This document shows positions 17,461 through 29,400 of a stretch of 64,000 bases of DNA, piece after piece. This DNA comes from Serripes groenlandicus (lineage: Eukaryota; Mollusca; Bivalvia; Cardiida; Cardiidae). A program made the translations under genes and the position numbers. Under the pieces are notes generated by a model. That model saw only the letters and a program-made list of their open reading frames with translations. It was not told the DNA's origin and searched no databases. The DNA lies in contig JASEVX010000017.1 in the NCBI GenBank assembly GCA_031761405.1, forward strand, positions 11,976,043 through 12,040,042, given 5' to 3'. The first letter of the stretch is position 1. Every line of letters begins with the position of its first letter.

Positions 17461-17773
17461 TTTAACTCTTTCCCACTTATAGACGCATTCTGATGCATCC
17501 TAAGTGGACTTTTTGAAATCATTGTGACAAAAAGTGCAATTCCTCATAATGAGCAATCACCTTTTGCCACAAACATTTAATTCTAGCAGATGGCTTTTTA
17601 AAAGCATGGCGACAAAAGAAGAAATTGCTCAAAACGAGCAATATCTACTTTTGCCTCCATGTTTTCCACTTTTAGTCATTGGTTATCCATTCAATTATAA
17701 AGATTTTTTATTTTTTGACAAAATATGTTCAAAGTCGTCTGCTGCAGAATTGTCGTATGAAGGAAAGGGTTAA
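17461..17773 (+). mobile_element. Compound MITE (B left part, A right part)
   Basis: B-type start 'aactctttcccacttatagacgc' to about 17570, then from 'agcagatggctttttaaaagc' an A-type body to tatgaaggaaagggttaa. Confidence 0.7.
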
Positions 17774-18054
17774 TAACTACACTTTCACTTATAGGTATTT
17801 TTCCTCGCTTTTGTTCAGATGATTTCAAAGTCATCGGATGTAGCTTTGCCGTAGGTGGGAAATGGTAAAAAAGACTTCTTTATCAGAAATAGGAATAAGC
17901 GAAACCCTGAAATTATTCAATCAAATGAAAAAGATAACGCTTTTAATCACACAAGCCATCAACATTGTGTAAGTTGGAATGGGGGAAAAACGTTTTCATA
18001 CAAAAACAAAATGATAATGAACTTATACAAATGCATGTTGCTTGGCAACAGTAA

Positions 18055-18475
18055 TAACCCTTTCCCACCTTAAGACGCATGTTGACGCATCTGCAGCGTA
18101 CGACTTTTGAAAAAAGTGTGACAAATGGAGAAATTGCTCAAAACGAGCTTTTTTTCAGTAATTATACCTACAATAATAGAGATTTTGCATATTTTTGAAT
18201 AGACATTTTCAGTCGTCTGCTGCAGATTTGCTGTATGTGGGAAAGGGAACCCTTTCCCTCATACGACAATTCTTCAGCAGACGACTTTGAACATATTTTG
18301 TCAAAAAAATTTGGAAAATCTCTTTAACTGAATGAATAACCTATGACTAAAAGTGGAAAACATTGTGTCAAAAGGAGAAACTGCTTGTTTTGAGCAATTC
18401 CTTCTTTCGTCACGATGTTTTCAAAAAGCTGTCTGCTGCCGAGGCGTCAGAAAGCGTCTATATGAGGGAAAGGGT
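18055..18475. mobile_element. MITE B (+) abutting MITE A (-)
   Basis: B copy 18055-18247 and A copy 18248-18475 meet head to tail at 'gggaaagggaaccctttccc', having lost the TTAA between them. The A copy ends 35 bp from the hexosaminidase stop codon, so it would be transcribed in that gene's 3' UTR. Confidence 0.8.
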
Positions 18476-18509
18476 TTTAACAGAGATATGACATGATCCG
18501 ACCAGCTGA

Positions 18510-18764
18510 TCATGTTCCTTTTGGCACGTTGGAGCTGATTCTCTTCTCGAAGGAACCTCTGAACTGCATGGCTTGCATCCAGATGGACGTGTAGCACATG
18601 AAATAAACCAGTATTAGAGTAACAAACACCAGTAGTATCGTCTTGTTGCGGCACATTCTCACTTGGTTTATCTTCTGTTTCGTCACTTTTAACGTTATTC
18701 CCACGGCGATGACGACGATTATCAGCAATGCGATGGTCAGCTGACCTCCTGCTTGTATTATGGC
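18510..18764 (-). CDS. Hexosaminidase last exon: two transmembrane segments
   Basis: Acceptor (minus) ctatttacag|GCC, phase 0, 84 codons then TGA. Encodes AIIQAGGQ, hydrophobic [17 protein letters not shown], a basic loop ([16 protein letters not shown]), hydrophobic [16 protein letters not shown], then a polar tail ending NVPKGT. Two passes would put the catalytic domain and the C-terminus on the same side. It lies 9.7 kb from the preceding exon, so another gene's exon is the alternative, but phase and strand fit and no start is apparent. Confidence 0.8.
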   Translation of the reverse strand, partial: AIIQAGGQLTIALLIIVVIAVGITLKVTKQKINQVRMCRNKTILLVFVTLILVYFMCYTSIWMQAMQFRGSFEKRISSNVPKGT

Positions 18765-21700
18765 CTGTAAATAGAGAACAAAATGTGGATGAGCCCATCT
18801 ACATGGAAACATAACATGTGGAAAAGAAATTTCTCCTTTTGCCACAATGCTTTCAACTCTTGTTTTATATGGGAAAGGTAGAAAGTTGTCTGGTTTGAAA
18901 ACTCAAGAAGTATCCTTCTTTCTCCTACATTCGGCCCTTGCACTTGTTTCGTGACGTATAAGAAATCAATTTTTCGAGCGACATTTTTTGTCTGCATAAC
19001 TAGTCAAACTGATGGAAGCGTTTTTCTAAGTTTACATTTTACTTCCGGTTACTTCCTTTTATATTTTAGCAATATGAAACTAGGTCACAAACTGAGGAGA
19101 AAGCGTGTTGACGTTCATGACCGATAAACTGGCATATATTTGAGACATATTTTCAAAATATTTCTTATTTTTGTTTATGTTACCAGTTTATGTTGATACT
19201 TATCTAAAATAAAATAATATTTTGACCACTCTCTTCTTCATAGCGAAATGCGCATGCGCAAAAATCGATGTTAAAGGTCACGAAACTAGGACACAACAGG
19301 ATAATTGAATGTTTGAAGGAACATGTCGATACGTCAAAAATGTGTCCGAGAGAAAGTTGACGAAAAAACGGTAATTTCTATCACCATGCTAATTCAAGAT
19401 ATGAACCGGTCCACGAGAAAACCAACATTGTGGAATCTTCGTAAAGTATTGACCCAGATCATTCTAAGCATGCCGTGCAGGCTGACCCAGACGGACACTT
19501 TATACCTCCTGTGGATTTTAAGCTTCAGAAATCATTACTCTGTGCCCCTGAGACGGAATGTTTCGGCCATGATTAGCCCGGACAGTGCATGCTGATCTGG
19601 GTCGATACATTACGCTGAGTCCATAATGTTGGTTTTCTCGTGTAACGGCTCATAAAAATTAACAACGGGACAAGTAACCCTTGCCCTCATATAGACGCTT
19701 TCTGCCGCCTCTGCAGCAGACGGATTTTTGAAATCATGTTGACAAAAGAAGAAATTGCTCAAAACGAGCAATTTCTCCTTTTGACACAATGTTTTCCACT
19801 TTTAGACATAGGTTATTCATTCAATTAAAGAGATTTTCCATTTTTTGACAAAATCTAACCCTAACCCAATATCTTATTTAAATGAGTTAACAATAGGAAA
19901 TATGATGTCTTCCTTAACTTGATTCTGTATCTGCCATCGATGACATTTGATGTATTAGCAGCAGACAACTTTTGAAAACATTGTGGGGAAAAAATAGAAC
20001 TCCTTTTTTCAATTCAGTAGAATAAATTATAATTCTTATATTTTACCCTCTATTTTTGACATTTAATGTGTTTGCAGAAGACAAACATTGTGGGAAAAAG
20101 AAATCACTCAAAATGAGATATTCCTCCTTCTCCCACATTTTGTTTAACTCAGAATAATAAATTATAATTCAAATTTTGAAAAAATAACATATTTTTTTCT
20201 TTGATTTCAAAGCAGATTCAAACAAGAGACCCAAGAGGGCCAGTATTGCTCCACTATTAGGTAAAATTTAAATATCCAAACAGTCCAGCCCCCTGGTGGC
20301 CATGTTTTTTGACAAATCACCATGGCTCGAAGGAATCTCCTAGTGTCACCCTAGGAACATTTCTGCAAAATTATTTGAAAATTGGCCAAATTGTTTGGGA
20401 GGAGAAGATTTTTAAAGTTTTCACTAAAGCCAATATATGGCTAATATGGCTAACAGCCCTGCCTTCAGTTTGGGGAAGAAGCAATTTAAGTGTTTTTTTC
20501 GTTTGGTTGCCATGGAAACCATCATTTTGCATGGATGATTGCTATGAAGTTTCATCCCAATTGGCCAAGTGGTTAGGCAGGAGAAGTCATTTTAAGCAAA
20601 AGATTTACGCGCAGACAGATGGAAGGATGCACGGACACACAACAGACAATTGGCCATGACATAAACTTGACTGGCATTTAGCCAGTTGAGCTAAAAATGA
20701 TCAAGAATTACCATTGAATCCAGTCAGACCAAACATTAGAATGACCAGATTAACTTTGTTTGCGGGAGATTATGTGGATGGTTAACACTCTCCCTGATAC
20801 GACAATTTTGCAGCAGACGACTTTGAACATATTTTGTCAAAAAATGGAAAATTGTTTTCAACTGTTTTTCAATAATTACACAATCAATTCTAGATTTTCC
20901 AATTTTTTGTCCAACGCTGGCTACTGCAGATTTATTGTATGACAGAGAGGCTTACAAAGCAATCTTAGAGGAAAACATGTGTAAACTCTTTCCCTCATGT
21001 AGACACTTTTTGATGCCTTTGCAGCAGACAACTTTTTGAAAACCCCTTGACAAATGGAGAAATTGCCCATGATGAGCAATTTCTCCATTTGCCAAAATGT
21101 TTTCAACTCTTTTTAATCCTTTCCCTCATACAACAATTCTGCAGCAGACGACACAATGTTTTTCACTTTTGGTCATGGGTTATCCATTCAATTATAGAGA
21201 TTTTCAAAATCGTCTGCTGCAGAATTGTCGTATGAAGGAAAGGGTTAAGTGTTGAAAACAGTGTGGCAATAGGATGAATTTCTCATGATGAGCATTTTCT
21301 CCTTTTGCTAAAATGTTTTCAAAAGTCGTCTTTTCCAGATGAGTCAAAATGTGTTGGAAAGGTTTAATAATAAGTGAAAATGCCAGAATTTTCAGACAAA
21401 ACTTAAAAAATTTGAAACAAAAACAATAATCTCATGTTTTTTGTAAGTTCAGTCCAACCTGTGTTTAAAGACCACCCATGGGAAAAGAACAATTTGGTAT
21501 CTGATCACAGGTGGCATTTAATTAATTCAGGTTCATTTGTGCAGAAAATGACTAATTGGGAAATTAAAAGTGTGGTTTCTATAGCCAGGTAATTGCTAAA
21601 CAAAGGTGGTCTTTAGCACAGGTATGACTGTAATAACAAATCAAATAGTTACGTCTGAAATGAACGGACATTTCAAAAGATGCCAAAAATGGAGGGAAAA

Positions 21701-24700
21701 TAAGGTAACTGGATAATAACATAAGGCGCTCTAGCAACTGATGAAAGGTCAACCAAACTTGATCTGTAGGTCACGGGTTCGATACCCGGTTGAGGCGAAC
21801 ATTCTTTCGGGCGATTTTTCCCATTGCCTCTCACCTCTGATTTATGTGAGAAAGTAGTCAGTGGCTTCGAAAGAACGTTGTGCAAGTACTGGTGTGGGAA
21901 AGCCAGGAAAACATGGGTAGGTGCACTGACCGCCGTGATATGACCAAAGCTGTTGAAAGCGGCGTTAAACTCCAAACAAACAAACAAATCAACCAAACTT
22001 AAAACACCTGACACTTCATAGATACTGTATAGCGGTTCTGCAAAAACTTAAATAAACCTTTTATTTACTAAAAATTAAATATATTTGCATAAAGTATTGA
22101 CATATTCTCTGCAGAACTAATCATATTCCATAAACTAAGTAAATCAGGGCTAAATGATTGAATTTAACCCTTTCCCTCATATAGACACTTTCTGACGCCT
22201 TTGCAGCAGTCGGCTTCTTGAAAACATAGTGACAAAAGAAGAAATTGCACAAAACGTGCAGTTTCTCCTTTTGTCACAATGTTTCCCACTTTTAGTCATA
22301 GGTTATCCATTCAATTATAGAGGTTTTCCATTATTTGACAAAATATGTTCAAAGTCGCCTGCTGCAGAAATGTCGTATGAGGGAAAGGGTTAACATTACA
22401 AATACAAATGTTTGCCTAAATAGTTTGAATACACCACTGAAAACAGTTTATGCCGGTAAACGTATATTTCCGCCTATACGGATCTGCCTGGAGATGGGAA
22501 GTGCTTCAATTCAGAAATAAAGAAGAACTAGTCCATCAAACAGAGAAAATACTGTAAACTTTTCCCACATGCAACAAATCTGCAGCAGACGTCCATGAAA
22601 AAATCTAAACAAAAGAATGGCAAATCTTTTTAAATGAAAGTATTATTTTTCAGTTTAAAACATTTAATGGGATTATGGCAGGAATTGCTCATCTTAAAAA
22701 AATTCTCCTTTTGCCACATTGTTTTTAAAAGACGTCTGCTGCAGATGCAATATATATATATAACATCCTTGGTCATTTGGTGTAAGCATAACGACGGATA
22801 AACAGCGGAAAACCTCATTTGACTGTCATCCAAAGTTGGGCACATCATCTTATTCAACGATATTAACTTAACATAGACCTTTAACCCTTTACAACATACA
22901 GCAAATCTGAAACAGACAATGAATATGAACAATGTGTTCTCTAAACCCTTTCCAAAAAAATACAAAGATGCCAACTATTTCAAAAAGGAGATAGTAATTG
23001 TTTGTTAGAAGGCTGTTCTGGAGGTCCGTCCTTCCCCCAGATTTGTTTTTAAACAAGAGGGCCATGATGGCCCTGGATCGCTCACCTTAATTATACAATG
23101 TACTGCAATGCAAAACACATCAAGACAATTATTCTGAATGCAACCTCCATAGTGTTAACAATATTTTCCTTCATTTGACTTAGTGATCTATATTTTTTTT
23201 ACCTGATATGACCCATATTCCAACATGGACTAGATATCATCAAGACAACATTCTGACAAAGTTTCAACTTGCTCAAAGTAAAAATGCGGCCTCCGGAGTG
23301 TTCACAAGATTGTCCTTCAATTTGATCTAGTGACCTAGTTTTTGACCCAGCATGACCCATATTCAAACTTGGCCTACATATCATCAAGAAAAACATTCTG
23401 ATAAAGTTTCATCATGCTAAAATTAAAAATGCAGTATCCAGAGTGTTAACAAGATTACCCTCCAATTGCATGGATCCAATATGACCTATATTTGAACTTG
23501 ACCTAGATATCTTTAAGACAAACATTCTGACAAAATTTCAAGCTGCTGAAGCAAGAAATGCGGCATCCAAAGTGTTAACAAGATTTTCCTTCAATTTGGC
23601 CTAGTGACCTAGTTTTTGACCCTAGATATTTTTAAGACAAACATTCTGACAAAATTTCAAACTGCTGAAGCAAATATTGCGGCCTCTGGAGTGTTAACAA
23701 GATTTTCCTTCAATTTGACCCAGTGACCTACTTTTTGACCCGACGTGACCCATGTTCGAAATTGACCTAAATATCATCAAGACAAACATTTTGATAAAGT
23801 TTCAACATGGTCAAGTTGAAAATGTGGCCTCAAGAGTGTTAACAAGATTTCCCTTCAATTCGACCTAGTGACCTAGTTTTTGACCTCATATGGCCCAGTT
23901 TCGAACTTGTCCAAGATTTTATGGAGATGAACGTTCTGATAAACTTTCATGAAGATGGGATGTAAAATGTAGCCCGTAGAGTGTTAACAAGCTCAAATGT
24001 TGACGACGCACGACGCACGATGGACGGACGCCGGACAAAATGTGATCACAATAGCTCACCTTACACTTCGTGCATAGGTGAGCTAAAAAGTCCATGCCAA
24101 ATGCTGCATTCTGGTGTATTAACCCTTTCCCTCATACGACAATTCTGCAGCAGACGACTTTAAACATATTTTGTGCACGTTTTGTGCAATTTCTTCTTTT
24201 GTCACTATGTTTTCAAAAAGCCGTCTGCTGCAGAGGCTTCAGAAAGCGTCTATATGAGGGAAAGGGTTAATACTGAAGCCTTATTTCAGCATTTGATTAT
24301 AGCAAATCATTATCATGTTAATTTGTTGGAAAATAAAATTAAGAAAATAACCTGTGTCCATATTCTTCTTTTTTCAATTGTGGGAAAAATAAAAATGCAA
24401 TAGTAATGATTGCTGAAGAAGGGGATGGGAGTTTATAGAATTGGGGTGTCCTCCTCATTATTTTATCAACAAATGTGCATGCAAAATGCTGCATTCTGAA
24501 TCCAAATTTGATTATAGATAAACATCATCATGATATAAGATGCTTTCTGAATCCTCTGCAGCAGATGAATTTGAAAATATTTACCCAAAAATATGGAAAT
24601 TATTGGTAAGTGAAAAGTGTCATTATTGGATAAATTTGAAAATATTGTGGAAAAGTGGGAAATTGCTCATGATGAGCAGTTTCTTCTTTTGCCACAATGT

Positions 24701-26463
24701 TTTATAAAAGTCGTCTGCTGCATATGCATCAGGGTGCATCTTCAAGTGGGAAAGGGTTAACAAAACAAGAGCTGTCGGAGGACAGCGCACTCAACTATAT
24801 GCCGCTTATTCACATAAAGCACTATTTCATTATATTGCACTTAAGTACTATTAACCCTTTCCCTCATACGGCAATTCTGCAGCAGACGACTTTGAACTTA
24901 TTTTGTCAAAACATAGAAAATCTCCATAATTGAATGGATAACCTATGACAAAAAGTGGAAAACATTCAAGGGCCATTACTCCATATTTAGGATGCAATGG
25001 AGTTATCTAACCTAATTGTATGATGGTCCTTAACAAATGTGATTTGAATTATGAAACTTTAACGCAAATGTTAAAACTGACCGAGTTTAAAAATAGCAAA
25101 ACCTAAAAAAAAGGTTTACCAAATGTTTGACATCATGCAAAACCCGTTTGATATGTTGAAGAATTATATTTGATAAATGAATGATCACAATTAGAAAGGA
25201 ATGTAACCAAAAATTATGAATTTATCTAAAATTCTCAAAATCAAACAAAAATCATGTTATTTATTCCCAAAAAGTCACACTCAGCATCTTCAACATACAA
25301 TGTGAAGAAAGGTATTATATGTAATTATATTCCAAATATGAAAGCCCTAACACAAGTACTTATTGAGAAAAATTAAAAAATTAAATGAAAATGCCAACTT
25401 GCCCAAAAACTTTAACCACCCAAAATCATGTCTTTTGCCGCAAAAAGAAGGTCACACTCAGCATCTTCAGCATACAATATGAAGAAATGTATTAGATGTA
25501 ATTATATTCCAAATATGAAAGCCCTTGCATAAGTACTTATAGAGAAAAAAAACAAAAAAAAAAAAAATTCCAACTTGCCCTAAAACTTTAACCACCCAAA
25601 ATCATGTTTTTTACCCCCAAAAAAAGGTCACACTCAGCATCTTCAGCATTCAATGTGAAGAAAGGTATAAGATGTAACTACATTCCAAATATTAAAGCCG
25701 TAGCACAAATACTTATTGAGAAAAATTAAAAAATTAAATGAAAATGCCAACTTGCCCTAAAACTTTAACCACCCAAAATCACATCTTTTACCCCAAAAAG
25801 AAGGTCACACTCAGAATCTTCAGCATACAATATGAAGACAGGTATTAGATGTAATTATATTCCAAATATAAAAGCCCTAGCATAAGTAACTATTGAGAAA
25901 AAAAAAAAAAAAAAAAAAATTCCAACTTGCCCTAAAACTTTAACCACAGAAAATCATGTTTTTTACCCCAAAAAGAAGGTCACACTCAGTACCTTTAACA
26001 TTCAATGTGAAGAAAGGTATAAGATGTAACTATATTCCAAATATTAAAGCCCTAGCACAAATACTTATGAATGAAAATGCCAACTTGCCCTAAAACTTTA
26101 ACCGGACGCCGACGCCGGGGCGAGTAGTAAAGCTCTCATATTCTTCGAATAGTCAAGCTAAAAATAATAGGTACATGAACTAAAATGGCTTCCTTGATAA
26201 GTATGAAATTTTATTAAAATTTCTTGAATGGCATTAACCCCAAACAAGAAACCGCTGAAGACGGTAAGGCCGGATTGTCGGCAATTTGACCTTGAAAATC
26301 GACAAACTAAGGTCAAGGTCAAAGTAACAATAGAAATCAATAGAACTTGTTACTGGTTACCTTCAGGCAAAGTTTCAAGTTTGCAACCCTTTCTTGTGCT
26401 GAGATTTTGCTTAACCAGAAACTTTAACCATTTTGCCTAACCTAAAACTTTAACCAAAATGTT

Positions 26464-26498
<35 letters not shown>

Positions 26499-29400
26499 GG
26501 ACAGACGGACATCGCCAATCTATAGACCGGAATTGCTTAAGCAATCCGGCCAATAAAAATGAAACAAATAAAAACAAAACAAGTTTGTTGATATCCTTGC
26601 CGAAAAAGGGGTGAGGTAAACTGAAAATGGGCTAAACTATGAAGCCCCACAACTTTTATATACAATATAAAATTTTGCAAGAAAAAAACTTATGAGAAAA
26701 AAAAGTCCTAATACCATCAAACTGAAAAAGAAATTTTCATTACCTGCCTTTTTACACACTAAACGCTTAAGTGCGGCTATAGCACTTTCGTAATAAAGAA
26801 GAAAATTGTTTAGCGCTTTTCTAATATAGAAGATAATTCTTTGTTTCAGCGCAAGATAGATTTATATACGTTCTGTGATTAGCACCAAAAGAGGCTATAC
26901 CATTAGAGAAAAAAGACGTTTTCTTGTTCATGAATGGAATGTATCTCAACCTTAATCTTAACCCTTTCCTACATACAAAACATCAGCAGCAATCATCTTT
27001 AACCCTTTCCCTCATACAACAATTCTGCAGCAGACGACTTTGAACATATTTTGTCAAAAAATAGAAAATCTCCATAATTGAACTGTAACCTATGACTAAA
27101 AGTGGAAAACATTGTGGCAAAAGGAGAAATTGCTTGTTTTGAGCAATTTCTTCTTTTGTCACTATGTTTTCAAAAAGCCGTCTGCTGAACAGGCGTCAGA
27201 AAGCGTCTGATAGTGCTGAAAACATTGTAGCAAATATGTAAATTCCTCATAATAAGCAATTTCATTCTTTTGTCACAATTTTTTTTTCAAAAAAAATCTG
27301 CTGCAGATGTGTCTGCATGTGGGAAATGGTTTCTGATAAGGGCAAAAAGTAGCCAATTGCTGTTCATTACCACAATGCAATACAAATTGTCTGTGGTAGA
27401 AAACACAATGACAGGATTATAAGTCTGGTTGAAAAGAAAGTTTCTGATCAGGAAATCAAATTGTCTGTCATTTTTATTCGCCCTCAAAATAGAATATGAT
27501 ATTTTGATCAATTCATAGACATTGACTCTTGCACTAAGGAAACTCTTTTTAGACATACAAAAAAAGTCATGCACTATAGGACTTTTTTTAATAAACAATC
27601 TAAAACTAAAAGACAGAACTGCCTATTATTTAACCTTTTCCCACATACAACAAATCTGCAGCAGACTACTTTTAAAACAGTGACAAAAACAGGAAATATC
27701 TCCATTAAAAAAAGATTAAATGTACAATAAAGTGGAAAACATTGTGGCCAAATGAGCCATTTCACGTTTGGCCACAATGTTTTCAAAAGTCGTCTGCGGC
27801 TATTGCCTCAAAATGCGTCTGCAGGTGGGAAAGTGTTAAGAATTTAAAACTAAATACAGACACTTTCTAATGACTCTGCAGCAGACGACTTTTTATTTTT
27901 TTTTGGCAAAAGTAGAAATTGCTCATGGTGAGCAATTTCTTCTTTTGCCATAATGTTTTCAACTTTATTTAATAATTGTTCCTTCATTTGTAGAACTTTT
28001 CCTTTGTTTTTACTTTAAATTTTCAAAGTCGTCTGCTGCAGAGTTGTTGCATGTGGGAAGGTCAAGGTCAAAATAATTCAACACAAACCATGAGAAGTTA
28101 GTAACTAGCACATTGGAAGTAGAGCCTCAACACTTAACCCTTTCCCGCATATAGACGCTTTCTGACGCCTCTGCAGCAGACAGCTTCATGAAAATACAAT
28201 GTTTTCCGCTTTTAGACTAATAGTCAGATGTTATCCATTCAATTATAGATATTTTCTATTTTTTGACAAAATTATGTTCAAAGTCGTCTGCTGCAGAATT
28301 GTCGTATGAGGGAAAGGGTTAAGACATATTGTGACATATTAGTAGCTAATACATTGTAAGTAGAGCCTCAACATTTAAGACATATTGTGACATATTAGTA
28401 GCCAATACATTGTAAGTAGAGCCTCAACATTTAAGACATATCGTGATATTAGTAGCCAATTCATTGTAAGTAACCGCTATGCAGTACCTGTGAGCAGTCG
28501 GAGATATGGCCGCCCTTTTGTTCAAATTCCACTTTAATTTTTTCTACCTCTACTCGGCTATTCTCATTGAATGGTCCGCAGTGTGTACAATTGGTGCTGC
28601 TCGTCTCGTTAAAATGCCATCGTTTTTTCCCACGCTTCAGACAGTAATCTGGACCACTGATTTGCCCAATGCTTAACCCGCGGCTGAAATTATATAAAAT
28701 TAGAAATATCACTGAAGATGATAAATACCCCCTAAACAGCACCTTGACCTACACCATAACTTACTAATTAAAAGGGCCATAACTCTGTAAAATAACATGC
28801 AATTGTAACCCCTTTAGGATATGCACATCTCCTCTTGGTATAGAAGCTTCATGTAAAATTTTATTGAATTCCACCCAGTGGTTTGTAAGAAATAGGCCGG
28901 ACTAAATATGGCTTTCGTCCGACAGCCAGACAGAAAGACCGACACAGTGACTCCTATATACCCCCTCTTCTTCGAAATGGGTATAATTAGAAAAACAGTG
29001 TCAGACTCGATTTACCTGACAACTGATCGGCATCTCGTAACCCTTTCCTTTATATAAACGCTTTCTGAAGCCTCTGCACCAGAAGGCTTTTTGTAAACAT
29101 AGTGAAAAAAGAAGAAATTGCTCAAAACGAGCAATTTCTCCTTTTGCCACAATGTTTTCCATTTTTAGTCAGAGGTTATCCATTCAATTATAGAGATTTT
29201 CTATGTTTTTGACAAAATACGTTTAAAGTCGTCTGCTGCAGAATTGTTGTATGAGGGAAAGGGTTAACAGTGTAGGTTCAGATCATCTTGTCCACCTAAG
29301 TCTTATCAGAGTCTACACAAGTTGATACAATCTTCTAACAAGCAAAGTAAGTAAGTTGTGAACAAAGCAGATCTTGATCAGACTGTACGGTTCACAAAAG

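Noticed and set aside
18421..18845. Single-exon reading of the membrane ORF starting at 18845
   Set aside because: The first 27 residues come from a MITE-like piece and intron. The clean acceptor at 18764 in phase with the hexosaminidase exon is a better start for the coding part.
19855..19868. Telomere-like 'ctaaccctaaccc'
   Set aside because: Only two repeats at the broken end of a MITE; no array.
20309..20659. 116-residue + ORF
   Set aside because: Lies wholly inside a tandem-core element with gacagaca-type text; no recognisable family.
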